Assembly: GCF_003569005.1 (NCBI RefSeq)
Contig: NZ_BCUR01000001.1
Location: forward strand, 997,893-1,061,892
From: Vibrio superstes
GTDB taxonomy: Bacteria; Pseudomonadota; Gammaproteobacteria; Enterobacterales; Vibrionaceae
DNA length: 64,000 bases
Reading direction: 5' to 3'
Below the pieces are notes generated by a model. The model saw only the letters and a program-made list of their open reading frames with translations, ran no database searches and was not told where the DNA came from. Positions within the stretch are counted from its first letter, which is position 1. Each line of letters begins with the position of its first letter. Below, piece by piece: positions 37,052-46,794 of this stretch. The position numbers and the translations under genes were made by a program.

Positions 37052-38125
37052 ATGAAACATTCCCTTAAAAAGCGCTTGATCACCCTTGCTGCCACCGTAT
37101 GTGTGACAGCCTCACCGTTTATTTCATCCGCTGCACTGGCTCAAGAAAAAGAGAAGTTTACTCTTGCTTGGTCTATTTACGTAGGCTGGATGCCTTGGGA
37201 TTACGCAGACTATTCAGGCATTGTTGATAAATGGGCTGATAAGTATGACATCGACATCGATATTGTTCAGGTAAACGACTACGTCGAATCAATCAATCAG
37301 TACACTGCGGGCCAGTTTGATGCCACTGTGATGACCAACATGGATGCTCTAACCATTCCAGCGGCCAGTGGAGTTGACTCTACTGCGTTGATTGTCGGTG
37401 ATTTTTCCAATGGTAACGATGGAATCGTACTTAAGGGGGCGAAAGGGTTAGATGACTTGAAAGGTCAAAACGTCAACCTTGTTGAACTGAGTGTCTCACA
37501 CTATTTAATGGCTCGCGGTCTAGAAAGTGTTGGTCTTTCTGAGCGTGACGTGAAGGTGGTGAATACCTCTGATGCTGACCTTGTTGCGGCGTTTACTACT
37601 AAAGATGTTACCTCTGTTGTTACTTGGAACCCTCTTCTAAGTGAGATCACCCAACAACCAGAAACCTCTCTTGTCTTTAGCTCCGCAGATATTCCTGGGG
37701 AGATCATCGACTTGTTGGTGGTTAACACTGACACCCTCTCCGAGAACCCCAAGTTAGGTAAAGCATTGACTGGCGCATGGTATGAAATCATGGCCATTAT
37801 GCAATCTGAAAATGGTGATGATGCTAAGTCATATATGGCACAAGCTTCAGGTACTGATCTGCCAGGATACAAAGCACAATTGTCAGCAACCAATATGTTC
37901 TATTCCCCTAGTGATGCAGTCGATTTTACTAACAGTACGACACTAGCGACAACGATGAAAAAAGTCAGCGAGTTTTCATTTGAACATGGGTTACTAGGCG
38001 AAGGTGCTCCTGATGCTGGATTTATCGGTATTCAAACACCTTCCACAGTGATTGGTGATCCTGCCAACATCAAACTTCGCTTCTCTCCTGAATATATGGA
38101 AATGGCCGCAAAAGGTCAGCTGTAA
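37052..38125 (+). CDS. ABC-type binding protein for guanidine/urea-like substrate
   Basis: 357 residues with a signal peptide (residues 1-30, ending ALAQ). The mature part is of the NMT1/TauA-like class annotated as 'putative urea ABC transporter binding protein' beside urea carboxylase genes. Aromatic residues in LAWSIYVGWMPWDYADY could form a cation-binding cage. Strong AGGAGG ribosome site. It is the first gene after a guanidine-I riboswitch, so guanidine is the probable ligand; that is inference from context. Confidence 0.88.
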   Translation: MKHSLKKRLITLAATVCVTASPFISSAALAQEKEKFTLAWSIYVGWMPWDYADYSGIVDKWADKYDIDIDIVQVNDYVESINQYTAGQFDATVMTNMDALTIPAASGVDSTALIVGDFSNGNDGIVLKGAKGLDDLKGQNVNLVELSVSHYLMARGLESVGLSERDVKVVNTSDADLVAAFTTKDVTSVVTWNPLLSEITQQPETSLVFSSADIPGEIIDLLVVNTDTLSENPKLGKALTGAWYEIMAIMQSENGDDAKSYMAQASGTDLPGYKAQLSATNMFYSPSDAVDFTNSTTLATTMKKVSEFSFEHGLLGEGAPDAGFIGIQTPSTVIGDPANIKLRFSPEYMEMAAKGQL

Positions 38126-38158
38126 CCACATAAACAGGTTCGTTTTGAGGAAGTTGAA

Positions 38159-38989
38159 ATGACAAAAGTAATAAACCGCCATCCTACTCGATATGGGCAG
38201 CTAGTGCTGGGATTGCTGCCATTTATCATTCTGGTCATGCTGTATATCACAGCCTCAGATGCGAGATTAGCAGCTAACTCTGCAGACAAACTACTGCCTG
38301 CGTTTGGCAGTTTCGTGGATGCTATCGACCGAATGGCGTTCACTCCAAGCAGGCGCACCGGAGAGTATCTTTTGTGGGTAGATACTCTAGCGAGTTTGAC
38401 CCGTTTACTTATGGGGGTTGGCATCAGTGCTCTGGTTGGTTTGTCGGTGGGCATAGCGACGGGCATGGTGCCTTTGGTGCGCTCAACCTTCTCACCTGTT
38501 GTTACCGCAGTTTCTTTGATACCACCGATGGCGGTGTTGCCAATATTGTTTATTACCTTTGGATTGGGAGAGCTGTCTAAGGTCGTACTTATCGTGGTGG
38601 GCATCTGTCCGATTATTATTCGCGATATTCAGTTGCGAGTGCAGAGCCTACCGGACGAGCAGTTGATTAAGGCTCAAACCTTAGGGGGCAGTAGTTGGCA
38701 GATTATTCTTAGAGTCGTGTTGCCGCAGATCATTCCAAAACTGATTGATGCGGTTCGTCTAACGTTAGGCAGTGCTTGGCTGTTCTTAATTGCAGCAGAA
38801 GCCATCGTCGCTACCGAAGGCTTAGGCTATCGCATCTTCTTAGTGCGCCGCTACCTGTCGATGGATGTAATTTTGCCTTACGTTTTGTGGATCACTTTAC
38901 TGGCGTTTTGTATGGATTGGTTGCTGAAGAGTTTGTCCAAGCGAATCAGCCCTTGGCACCATCAGGCACAAGGAGACGATAATGGATAG
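38159..38989 (+). CDS. ABC permease of the guanidine importer
   Basis: 276 residues, about six membrane segments, single binding-protein-dependent permease module of the SsuC/TauC class. The EAA-type loop AQTLGGSSWQIILRVVLPQIIP (~175-195) contacts the ATPase. Probably a homodimer. It starts 33 bases after the binding-protein gene, and its last eight bases overlap the ATPase start, so translation is coupled. Confidence 0.9.
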   Translation: MTKVINRHPTRYGQLVLGLLPFIILVMLYITASDARLAANSADKLLPAFGSFVDAIDRMAFTPSRRTGEYLLWVDTLASLTRLLMGVGISALVGLSVGIATGMVPLVRSTFSPVVTAVSLIPPMAVLPILFITFGLGELSKVVLIVVGICPIIIRDIQLRVQSLPDEQLIKAQTLGGSSWQIILRVVLPQIIPKLIDAVRLTLGSAWLFLIAAEAIVATEGLGYRIFLVRRYLSMDVILPYVLWITLLAFCMDWLLKSLSKRISPWHHQAQGDDNG

Positions 38990-39785
38990 TGCTCAGCCGA
39001 TCATCAAGATCAAAAATCTGTGGAAAGAGTATGGCGACAACATTGTGCTGGAGAAGTTGAATCTTGAGGTGCACGAGGGAGACTTCGTTAGCATTGTCGG
39101 GGCCTCAGGATGTGGCAAGACAACGTTTTTGAATATGTTGCTGGGCACTGAGAGTCCCTCTAGAGGCGAGATATTGCTAGATGGTGAGCCCCTTAAAAAT
39201 GAGCCTAGTGTAGAGAGGGGGATTGTGTTTCAAAAGTACTCAGTGTTCCCACATTTGACAGCTCTACAAAATGTAATGTTGGGTGTGGAATTTGATGCTG
39301 GGGGCGTAAGCAGTAGTTTGCTGGGTCGACTTACCGGTGGTGAGAAGGCGAAAGCACAGCAGGTCGCTCTAGCGATGCTCGAACAAGTTGGCTTGCATGC
39401 AGCTAAAGACAAGTACCCACATGAGTTATCAGGGGGAATGCGTCAAAGATTGTCTATTGCTCAATCCTTGGTCAAAAAGCCAAGAATCTTGCTGTTAGAT
39501 GAACCCTTTGGAGCACTGGATCCAGGCATTCGTAAAGACATGCACCAATTGATTCAATCCTTGTGTGCTGAGCAGAGCTTGACAGTATTTATGATCACGC
39601 ACGATCTGAGCGAGGGCTTTCACTTGGGCAATCGTTTGTGGGTATTTGACCATGTGCGCAAAGACGAGCAAGCACCAGAGAGGTTTGGTGCCCAAATCAC
39701 CTTTGATATTGATATCGATAAGCAAGTAGTGCCGAAATTGGTGTCAGATGCCCTGCCTGAAATAACACAACAAAAGATCGCATAA
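38982..39785 (+). CDS. ABC ATP-binding subunit of the guanidine importer
   Basis: 267-residue ATPase of the SsuB/TauB class. Walker A GASGCGKTT, Q-loop VFQKYSVFPHLT, signature LSGGMRQRL, Walker B ILLLDEPFGALD, switch His in MITHD are intact. GGAGACGATA precedes the ATG inside the permease gene. It energises uptake with the two preceding gene products. Confidence 0.93.
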   Translation: MDSAQPIIKIKNLWKEYGDNIVLEKLNLEVHEGDFVSIVGASGCGKTTFLNMLLGTESPSRGEILLDGEPLKNEPSVERGIVFQKYSVFPHLTALQNVMLGVEFDAGGVSSSLLGRLTGGEKAKAQQVALAMLEQVGLHAAKDKYPHELSGGMRQRLSIAQSLVKKPRILLLDEPFGALDPGIRKDMHQLIQSLCAEQSLTVFMITHDLSEGFHLGNRLWVFDHVRKDEQAPERFGAQITFDIDIDKQVVPKLVSDALPEITQQKIA

Positions 39786-39794
39786 GGAGTTGAT

Positions 39795-40535
39795 ATGCAA
39801 ATGAATAAACCGGCCCTATTCACGGATGTATTACCGGGAGCAGCACATTGGTCGATGAAAGTGCCAAAGGGGCATGTATTACGTTTTAAAGACCTGGAAG
39901 GGGGCGCCAACCTTAGCCTGCTGATGTACAACCCAGATAACCTGCTCGAGCGCTACAACGCGCCCGATACACTAAAGGGACAGCATACCTTTAAGCTCAC
40001 AAATGGGAACTGTCTCTATTCCGATATGGGCCGAGTGTTTGCTTCTATTGTTCGTGATGATACTGCTTGGATTGATTCAGTAGCAGGGGTGGCAAATAAA
40101 GAGAAGGTCACCGCTAAATGGGGCGCGAGAGACTACCAAAGCGATCGCAACCAATGGAAACAAAATGGGTACGATTCGTTGTTGGTAGAAGTGGCGAAAT
40201 ATGGCCTTGGAAAGCGTGACCTAGCGGCCAACCTGAATCTCTTCAGCAAGGTCTTTACCAAAGACAGCGGTGATATTTGCTATCAAGAGGAACACAGCAA
40301 AGCAGGAGATATTATCGAACTGCGCTTTGAAATGGACACCTTAGTGGTGATGACGACCTGCCCTCATCCCATGAATCCGGCCAGGCTTTACCCGTTTAAG
40401 CCCGTCGAGTTGAGCTTGCTTGAGGCCGCGCCTCTATCTCAAGAGGATGCGTGCCTAAATTCTCGCCCAGAAAATGAACGTGGATTTGAAAATAATCGCC
40501 GCTATTTGGTTCAGCACGGATCATACACAGTTTAA
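39795..40535 (+). CDS. cgdA: DUF1989 urea carboxylase-associated protein; carboxyguanidine deiminase subunit
   Basis: 246 residues of the DUF1989 / 'urea carboxylase-associated' family ([23 protein letters not shown], then [21 protein letters not shown]). In guanidine operons two such proteins form the heteromeric carboxyguanidine deiminase CgdAB, which turns carboxyguanidine into allophanate. AAGGAG precedes the ATG. A/B assignment is by gene order and uncertain. Which Cys/His bind metal was not resolved. Confidence 0.85.
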   Translation: MQMNKPALFTDVLPGAAHWSMKVPKGHVLRFKDLEGGANLSLLMYNPDNLLERYNAPDTLKGQHTFKLTNGNCLYSDMGRVFASIVRDDTAWIDSVAGVANKEKVTAKWGARDYQSDRNQWKQNGYDSLLVEVAKYGLGKRDLAANLNLFSKVFTKDSGDICYQEEHSKAGDIIELRFEMDTLVVMTTCPHPMNPARLYPFKPVELSLLEAAPLSQEDACLNSRPENERGFENNRRYLVQHGSYTV

Positions 40536-40545
40536 GGAGTCAGTG

Positions 40546-41184
40546 ATGATAGTAGAAAGTCCATTGAAAACAGAATCTGCGCTTTATAGCAATGCAGTGC
40601 CTGCTGGGGATTATTTTATGAAGGTGGTCAAGAAAGGGCAGACGATGCGCATTCTTGATCTAAAAGGAAACCAAGCGGCAGATACCTTATTCTACAACGC
40701 CAATGAGCCTGCAGAGCGTTATAGCGCGGTAGATACGATACGAGAACAAGGTAATGTCTACTTATCGACGGGCAGCAAGATTTTATCCGATCAGGGTAAT
40801 GTCATGTTGGAGATTGTTGCCGATACTTGTGGTCGCCATGACACCTTAGGTGGTGCGTGTGCAACAGAGAGCAACACGGTGCGTTATGCCATTGATAAGA
40901 AGTGCATGCATGCTTGTCGCGATAGTTGGTTATTAGCTGTGGCTGAAAATGAACACTATGGCCTAACTAAGCGTGACATCACCCATAACATCAATTTCTT
41001 TATGAATGTGCCCGTTACTGAAGAAGGGGGGTTGACGTTCGAAGATGGCATTAGCGCTCCAGGCAAATATGTAGAACTTAAAGCGCACATGGATGTGATT
41101 GTATTGCTCTCTAATTGTCCGCAGTTGAACAATCCATGTAATGCATACAATCCGACACCAGTAGAAGTGATTGTCTGGAACTAG
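40546..41184 (+). CDS. cgdB: DUF1989 urea carboxylase-associated protein; carboxyguanidine deiminase partner
   Basis: 212 residues, paralogous to the previous gene. Metal-type residues appear in [18 protein letters not shown] and [20 protein letters not shown]. Start at ATG 40546 with AAGGAG ten bases after the partner's stop; a longer frame from 40474 overlaps the partner gene and is rejected. Works with the preceding subunit. Its stop lies just before the guanidine-II riboswitch. Confidence 0.86.
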   Translation: MIVESPLKTESALYSNAVPAGDYFMKVVKKGQTMRILDLKGNQAADTLFYNANEPAERYSAVDTIREQGNVYLSTGSKILSDQGNVMLEIVADTCGRHDTLGGACATESNTVRYAIDKKCMHACRDSWLLAVAENEHYGLTKRDITHNINFFMNVPVTEEGGLTFEDGISAPGKYVELKAHMDVIVLLSNCPQLNNPCNAYNPTPVEVIVWN

Positions 41185-41210
41185 GTCGCAGATAGACCAT
41201 AGGATCATGA

Positions 41211-41259
41211 GCAGGGGACGACCCCAGTCATTGCTCGAGTTTAAGCCGGGACGACCCGG
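41211..41259 (+). ncRNA. Guanidine-II riboswitch (mini-ykkC), internal to the operon
   Basis: Two short stem-loops with identical ACGA tetraloops: GGGG-ACGA-CCCC (41214-41225) and CCGGG-ACGA-CCCGG (41246-41259), joined by 20 bases. Paired ACGR-loop hairpins define the guanidine-II class, which binds two guanidinium ions and exposes the ribosome site. It ends two bases before the carboxylase ATG at 41262 and 17 bases before an alternative ATG at 41277, fitting translational control of that gene. Confidence 0.9.
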
Positions 41260-41261
41260 AA

Positions 41262-44200
41262 ATGTTGGACTCAACTATGTTTAGTAAGGTGCTTATTGCC
41301 AACCGCGGTGCAATTGCTTGCCGCATAATCCGAACGTTAAATCGTCTTAATATCACCAGCGTTGCTGTATATAGCGAAGCTGATGCCGATAGCCTTCATG
41401 TTTCACAGGCCGAAGAGGCTTTCTCTTTGGGTGAAGGCGGAGCGAAAACGACCTATCTTGATATCGAAAAAATTATCTCTATCGCTAAGCAATCGGGTGC
41501 GCAGGCTATCCATCCTGGCTACGGATTCTTAAGTGAGAATCCCGATTTTGTTACGCGTTGCGAACAAGAGAATCTTGTCTTTCTTGGCCCGACAATGGAC
41601 CAAATTAATGCGTTTGGTTTGAAGCACTCAGCTCGAGAGATCGCGGAAAATGCACAAGTACCGCTTTTGCCAGGTACAGGATTGCTTACTGATAAACAAC
41701 AAGCGCTATTGTCAGCTGAGAGCATTGGTTACCCAGTTATGCTGAAGAGTACGGCGGGTGGCGGTGGTATCGGCATGGAGTGTTGTTACAGCGCAGGAGA
41801 ACTAGAAGATGCCTTCGACTCAGTAAAACGCCTTAGCGAGAACAATTTTAGCAATAATGGTGTATTCCTAGAAAAATTCATTCAACAGGCTCGTCATATC
41901 GAGGTGCAGATCTTTGGCGATGGTAAAGGGCAGGTTGTTGCACTTGGTGAGCGAGATTGCTCTGCGCAACGTCGTAATCAAAAAGTGATCGAAGAAACCC
42001 CTGCTCCTAATCTTTTACCTGAAACTCGTTTGGCACTGCAAAACACCGCTATTGCTCTTGCTGAGCAGGTGAACTATCGCAACGCAGGTACTGTAGAGTT
42101 TGTATTGGACAATCAGACTCAAGAATTTTATTTCCTAGAGGTGAATACCCGTCTTCAGGTAGAGCATGGCGTTACAGAAGAGATCTTTGGCGTTGATCTA
42201 GTGGAGTGGATGGTCAAACAAGGCGAAGGCACGCTGGATTTGCAACACGTAAGTAATGGACTTGAACCCAAAGGTCATGCAATTCAAGTGCGCTTATATG
42301 CCGAAGATGCCAATAAGAATTTTCAGCCGTGTGCTGGGCTTTTAAGCCATGTTGAGTGGGCTGATATGCCTGAGCTTAGGGTGGAACACTGGATTGAAGC
42401 CGGTGTCGAAGTCTCTCCGTATTTTGATCCTATGCTGGCTAAGCTCATTGTCCACTCAGAGGATAGGGCGACGGCCATTGCTAAATTGATGAGTGCTCTC
42501 GAGCAGTCGCAGATCTATGGTATTGAACACAATCAGCACTATCTCGCACAATTACTTGCGAGTTCCTTGGTACAAACTGGAGAGGTGCTGACTCGCTCTC
42601 TGAACGATTTCCAATATAAGCCCAATACACTGGATGTTATTAACGGCGGTGTGCAAACCAGCATTCAAGATTACCCAGGGCGAGCAGGATACTGGCATAT
42701 AGGTGTTCCACCTTCGGGCCCCATGGACCCCTTGAGCTTTCAACTGGCCAATCAACTTCTTGGCAACACTCAACAAGATGCAGGTTTAGAGATTGTCATT
42801 TCAGGCCCAACCCTAAGGTTCAACATAGATAAATATATTGTTGTTACTGGCGCTAAGATCCAAGCAACGCTCGATACCTTGCCCATTCCAATGGGAACCG
42901 TGATTAAAGTGTCAGCAGGCCAGGTGCTAAAGCTTGGCAAGATCACTGGCAGTGGCGCTCGTAGTTACCTAGCGATTAAGGGAGGAATCGATTGTCCTGA
43001 TTACTTGGGCAGCAAATCAACCTTCACATTGGGACAATTTGGTGGGCACGCTGGGCGTACCTTAGTGGCAGGTGATGTACTGCACCTGCACTCAGTACCG
43101 TTATGTTCTGAGCTGGAAGGGCAATCAGCACAGCTTCCCGAGATACAAGATGAGTGGGATATTCGAGTTATCTATGGTCCCCATGGAGCGCCAGATTTTT
43201 TCACTGACCAAGACATTCAAACCTTCTTTGATGCTCAATGGAAGGTGCACTTTAACTCTAGCCGCACGGGCGTTCGGCTCATAGGGCCTAAACCTGATTG
43301 GGCACGCACTGACGGCGGAGAAGCAGGATTGCACCCCTCTAATATCCACGACAATGCCTATGCTGTGGGAACCATCGATTTTACGGGTGATATGCCAGTG
43401 ATTTTGGGCCCTGATGGTCCAAGCCTAGGAGGGTTTGTGTGCCCCGCTACCATCGTTAAGGCTGATTTATGGAAGATGGGACAGCTAAAAGCTGGTGATA
43501 AGGTGCGATTTACGCCTGTTTCGTTGTCTTGCGCTGAAAAAGCAGAGAGAGAACAACTCACGCAAATCGATGCGCTTTCCATTTCACCCATGCCCCTTGC
43601 TAAAGCAGATGTCATCTCGCCAATCCTGAAAATCTTACCTGCTGAACAATTCGGAGAACAGGTAGTCTATCGCCCTAGTGGAGAAGATTTCTTGCTGGTG
43701 GAATACGGTCCGCAAGTGCTTGATATACGCCTTCGATTTCGCGCTCACGCCTTGATGTTAAAGCTAGAAAGCCTTGCTATTGAGGGTATTAAAGAATTAA
43801 CGCCAGGGATTCGCTCCTTACAGATCCACTTCGACAATCTGCTATTGCCAAGAGATAGGTTAATGACTTTATTGGAGTCATTAGAAGCTGAAATGGAGAA
43901 CATTGACGAACTTGAAGTCCCTGCTCGTGTCGTGCATTTACCGCTTTCTTGGGATGATGAAGCAACCAAGCTTGCCATCAGAAAATATGACGAAGTAGTG
44001 CGTAAAGACGCCCCTTGGTGCCCGGACAACATTGAGTTTATCCGTCGCATTAATGGCTTAGATTCGGTCGAGGATGTGAAGAAAATTGTGTTTGATGCGA
44101 GTTACTTAGTTATGGGGTTAGGGGATGTGTATTTGGGCGCTCCCGTAGCGACCCCAATGGACCCAAGACATAGATTAGTCACGACTAAGTACAACCCTGC

Positions 44201-44873
44201 GAGAACATGGACTCCCGAAAATGCGGTAGGTATTGGCGGCGCCTATATGTGTGTCTATGGCATGGAAGGGCCAGGTGGCTATCAGTTTGTTGGGCGAACC
44301 TTGCAAATGTGGAACCGATACCGTCGCACAGAAGCCTTCAGCAAGCCTTGGCTACTAAGATTTTTTGACCAAATTCGTTTCTACGAGGTCACCCCTGAGG
44401 AGCTATTGACCATTCGTCAGCAGCATCCTCGTGGTGAGTATCCAGTGAAGATAGAGCAAACCCGTTTTTCTTTAGCGGATTATCAAGCCTTGGTGGATGA
44501 GCATTCAGAGGAGATTGCTGTGTGCCGTAAGCGTCAGCAACAGGCCTTTGAAGAAGAGCGCCAGCGCTGGGAAGCGTCAGGGCAAGCCAATTTTGTAGCT
44601 GAGGATATCTCAGAGCTAGAGCAAGATATATTCACCCTGACCGAAGGACAGGAAGCCATCGAAAGCTATGTCGCAGGCAATATTTGGCAGACCTTAGTAG
44701 AGCCAGGTCAATGGGTTAAGGAAGGGGATGTGGTGATGATCTTAGAAGCAATGAAGATGGAGCTTGAAGTGACGGCAAGTGTTTCTGGAAAGATCCATTC
44801 CATATGCAAACCATCTGGTTCTCAGGTTCAAGCGGGGCAGCCATTGATGATTGTTGAATGCGCAGAGCAATAA
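41262..44873 (+). CDS. Biotin-dependent guanidine/urea carboxylase
   Basis: 1203 residues. Biotin carboxylase domain (~6-450; FSKVLIANRGAIACRIIRTL, ATP loop KSTAGGGGIGMECC, EVNTRLQVEHGVTEE), carboxyltransferase region of KipI/KipA type (~460-1060; GGEAGLHPSNIHDNAYAVG, KYNPARTWT) and a biotinyl domain with Lys1165 in EAMKME. It carboxylates guanidine (or urea) with ATP and bicarbonate. Guanidine is favoured because two guanidine riboswitches and CgdAB-type genes surround it. A single Asp/Asn difference in the carboxyltransferase site is reported to separate urea from guanidine enzymes; I could not place that residue reliably. Start may instead be ATG 41277 (TTGGAC upstream). Confidence 0.93.
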   Translation: MLDSTMFSKVLIANRGAIACRIIRTLNRLNITSVAVYSEADADSLHVSQAEEAFSLGEGGAKTTYLDIEKIISIAKQSGAQAIHPGYGFLSENPDFVTRCEQENLVFLGPTMDQINAFGLKHSAREIAENAQVPLLPGTGLLTDKQQALLSAESIGYPVMLKSTAGGGGIGMECCYSAGELEDAFDSVKRLSENNFSNNGVFLEKFIQQARHIEVQIFGDGKGQVVALGERDCSAQRRNQKVIEETPAPNLLPETRLALQNTAIALAEQVNYRNAGTVEFVLDNQTQEFYFLEVNTRLQVEHGVTEEIFGVDLVEWMVKQGEGTLDLQHVSNGLEPKGHAIQVRLYAEDANKNFQPCAGLLSHVEWADMPELRVEHWIEAGVEVSPYFDPMLAKLIVHSEDRATAIAKLMSALEQSQIYGIEHNQHYLAQLLASSLVQTGEVLTRSLNDFQYKPNTLDVINGGVQTSIQDYPGRAGYWHIGVPPSGPMDPLSFQLANQLLGNTQQDAGLEIVISGPTLRFNIDKYIVVTGAKIQATLDTLPIPMGTVIKVSAGQVLKLGKITGSGARSYLAIKGGIDCPDYLGSKSTFTLGQFGGHAGRTLVAGDVLHLHSVPLCSELEGQSAQLPEIQDEWDIRVIYGPHGAPDFFTDQDIQTFFDAQWKVHFNSSRTGVRLIGPKPDWARTDGGEAGLHPSNIHDNAYAVGTIDFTGDMPVILGPDGPSLGGFVCPATIVKADLWKMGQLKAGDKVRFTPVSLSCAEKAEREQLTQIDALSISPMPLAKADVISPILKILPAEQFGEQVVYRPSGEDFLLVEYGPQVLDIRLRFRAHALMLKLESLAIEGIKELTPGIRSLQIHFDNLLLPRDRLMTLLESLEAEMENIDELEVPARVVHLPLSWDDEATKLAIRKYDEVVRKDAPWCPDNIEFIRRINGLDSVEDVKKIVFDASYLVMGLGDVYLGAPVATPMDPRHRLVTTKYNPARTWTPENAVGIGGAYMCVYGMEGPGGYQFVGRTLQMWNRYRRTEAFSKPWLLRFFDQIRFYEVTPEELLTIRQQHPRGEYPVKIEQTRFSLADYQALVDEHSEEIAVCRKRQQQAFEEERQRWEASGQANFVAEDISELEQDIFTLTEGQEAIESYVAGNIWQTLVEPGQWVKEGDVVMILEAMKMELEVTASVSGKIHSICKPSGSQVQAGQPLMIVECAEQ

Positions 44874-44884
44874 GGAATAAAGTG

Positions 44885-46699
44885 ATGCAAGAGACTAAGC
44901 AGTTATTAAGTACAGGGCAAGCGGCTTTGACTATTACCGAGTTGATTGATTCATATAAGAGTGGGCAGCGTTCGGTAACAGAGCATTTACAGCAGCTACT
45001 TGTCAGCGCTCAACAAGACACTAACAACGCATGGATCAGCACCATAGAACAGCGACAGTTAGACAACTATCTAGCCAACCTTAGTGAGCATGATATTGAC
45101 GATCTGCCACTATTTGGTGTGCCCTTTGCGATCAAAGACAATATTGATCTGGATGTGCTACCCACGACTGCAGGTTGTAAGGCGTTTACTTATCAACCTG
45201 AGTCATCGGCGTTTGTGGTGGAATTATTGATCGCAGCTGGAGCCGTTCCACTTGGTAAAACCAATCTCGATCAGTTTGCAACTGGGCTTGTCGGTACTCG
45301 CAGCCCTTATGGTGAAGCGCAGAATAGCTTTGATAATAAGTATATCTCTGGCGGTTCTAGTGCTGGTAGTGCGGTAAGTGTTGCTAAGGGACAAGTGATG
45401 TTTTCCTTAGGAACGGATACCGCTGGCTCAGGTCGGGTACCTGCGGCGTTTAATAACCTCTACGGACTCAAGCCTTCAAAGGGGTTGCTCAGTTGCCGAG
45501 GGGTTGTTCCCGCTTGCAGAAGTCTAGATTGTGTAACCCTATTTAGTCACAGTGCGGATGATCTGTCTTTGCTTTTATCGATTGTAGCTAAATATGACCA
45601 AGAAGATTGTTACGCACGGATAGCACCTCAAGAATCTATCACTGAAGTAATGGGTTCTATGAAAGGCGTTCGAGTCGGTATCCCGGCAGCAGAGCAGCTA
45701 GCCTTCTTTGGTAACGACGAATACATGAAGCTGTATCAGCAAGCGGTGCAGAATATCGAGGCACAGGGCGCTAAGTTGGTTGCTTTTGATCTCTCACCTT
45801 TTCTCGAGGCTGCATCATTACTTTACAACGGCCCTTGGGTTGCCGAGCGTTATGCCGCCATTGAAGCTTTCTTTGATACTAACGTTGAAGAATGCCTGCC
45901 TGTGATACAGCAAATCGTGGGTGGAGCAACGGGTATAAGTGCTGCGGATACCTTTAAAGCCATGTATCAGTTGCAGGCCTATAAAGTAGAGTGTGACAAG
46001 TTGATGCACAGTGTCGATGTGGTGATGACACCAACCGCGGGGACGATTTACACCATTGATGAAGTCAACGCTGACCCCATTAAACTTAATAGTAATCTAG
46101 GTTATTACACAAACTTTATGAACCTATTGGATTACAGTGCGATAGCCATTCCTGCGGGCTTTACCAATCAGGGATTGCCATTTGGCGTAACCTTATTTGC
46201 GCCTGCATTTAGCGATCAGAAACTACTATCCTTGGCTGGTGTATTGCAACTAGTTCCATCTAAAGAGCCAGAGATTCAGTTGAACAACGTTGAAACCATA
46301 GACATCATGGTGTGTGGGGCACATATGCAAGGTCTGCCGCTGAATCATCAGTTGCTAGAACTCGGGGGGAGTTTGAGAGATCGAACGAAAACTTCGGACA
46401 ATTATCAGCTATTTAAGCTCGCTGGCGGCCTACCGATGCGCCCTGGAATGGTTCGTAATGAAGCGCAAGGTACCTGCATTGATGTTGAAGTCTGGACTTT
46501 ACCTAGAGCTAATCTAGGAGACTTCCTACTGCAAATTCCTCATCCACTGGGCTTGGGCAGTGTAGAACTGAATAATGGCGAATGGGTAAAAGGTTTCATT
46601 TGTGAACCCATCGCAATTAAAGGCGCGCAAGATGTCACTGGATATGGCGGTTGGCGAGATTTCCTTGAGGCATTGGAACAGGAAGCTGAGGTGAGCTGA
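44885..46699 (+). CDS. atzF: Allophanate hydrolase AtzF
   Basis: 604 residues. The amidase domain (~1-440) carries the Ser-cisSer-Lys triad (AIKDNIDL, ISGGSSAGSAVSVA, GTDTAGSGRVPAAF); the C-terminal AtzF domain (~465-600; CGAHMQGLPLNHQLLELGG, VEVWTLP) completes hydrolysis of allophanate to two ammonia and CO2. Full length, no damage. Start at ATG 44885 with AAGGA upstream, 11 bases after the carboxylase stop; the longer frame from 44858 overlaps it. Last gene of the operon. Confidence 0.95.
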   Translation: MQETKQLLSTGQAALTITELIDSYKSGQRSVTEHLQQLLVSAQQDTNNAWISTIEQRQLDNYLANLSEHDIDDLPLFGVPFAIKDNIDLDVLPTTAGCKAFTYQPESSAFVVELLIAAGAVPLGKTNLDQFATGLVGTRSPYGEAQNSFDNKYISGGSSAGSAVSVAKGQVMFSLGTDTAGSGRVPAAFNNLYGLKPSKGLLSCRGVVPACRSLDCVTLFSHSADDLSLLLSIVAKYDQEDCYARIAPQESITEVMGSMKGVRVGIPAAEQLAFFGNDEYMKLYQQAVQNIEAQGAKLVAFDLSPFLEAASLLYNGPWVAERYAAIEAFFDTNVEECLPVIQQIVGGATGISAADTFKAMYQLQAYKVECDKLMHSVDVVMTPTAGTIYTIDEVNADPIKLNSNLGYYTNFMNLLDYSAIAIPAGFTNQGLPFGVTLFAPAFSDQKLLSLAGVLQLVPSKEPEIQLNNVETIDIMVCGAHMQGLPLNHQLLELGGSLRDRTKTSDNYQLFKLAGGLPMRPGMVRNEAQGTCIDVEVWTLPRANLGDFLLQIPHPLGLGSVELNNGEWVKGFICEPIAIKGAQDVTGYGGWRDFLEALEQEAEVS

Positions 46700-46731
46700 A
46701 TAACTCCTAAGTAGCAGGTATCAATACAAAT

Positions 46732-46768
46732 AAGCAGAGCTGTTCTGATTAAAATAGCTCTGCTTTTT
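46732..46768 (+). terminator. Terminator of the guanidine operon
   Basis: 10-bp perfect stem AAGCAGAGCT/AGCTCTGCTT followed by TTTCTTTTC. Confidence 0.88.
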
Positions 46769-46794
46769 CTTTTCTACTTGAGTGTCATTTTGAG

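Noticed and set aside
44858..44884. Longer start for allophanate hydrolase
   Set aside because: Overlaps the carboxylase 3' end; ATG 44885 has AAGGA at correct spacing.
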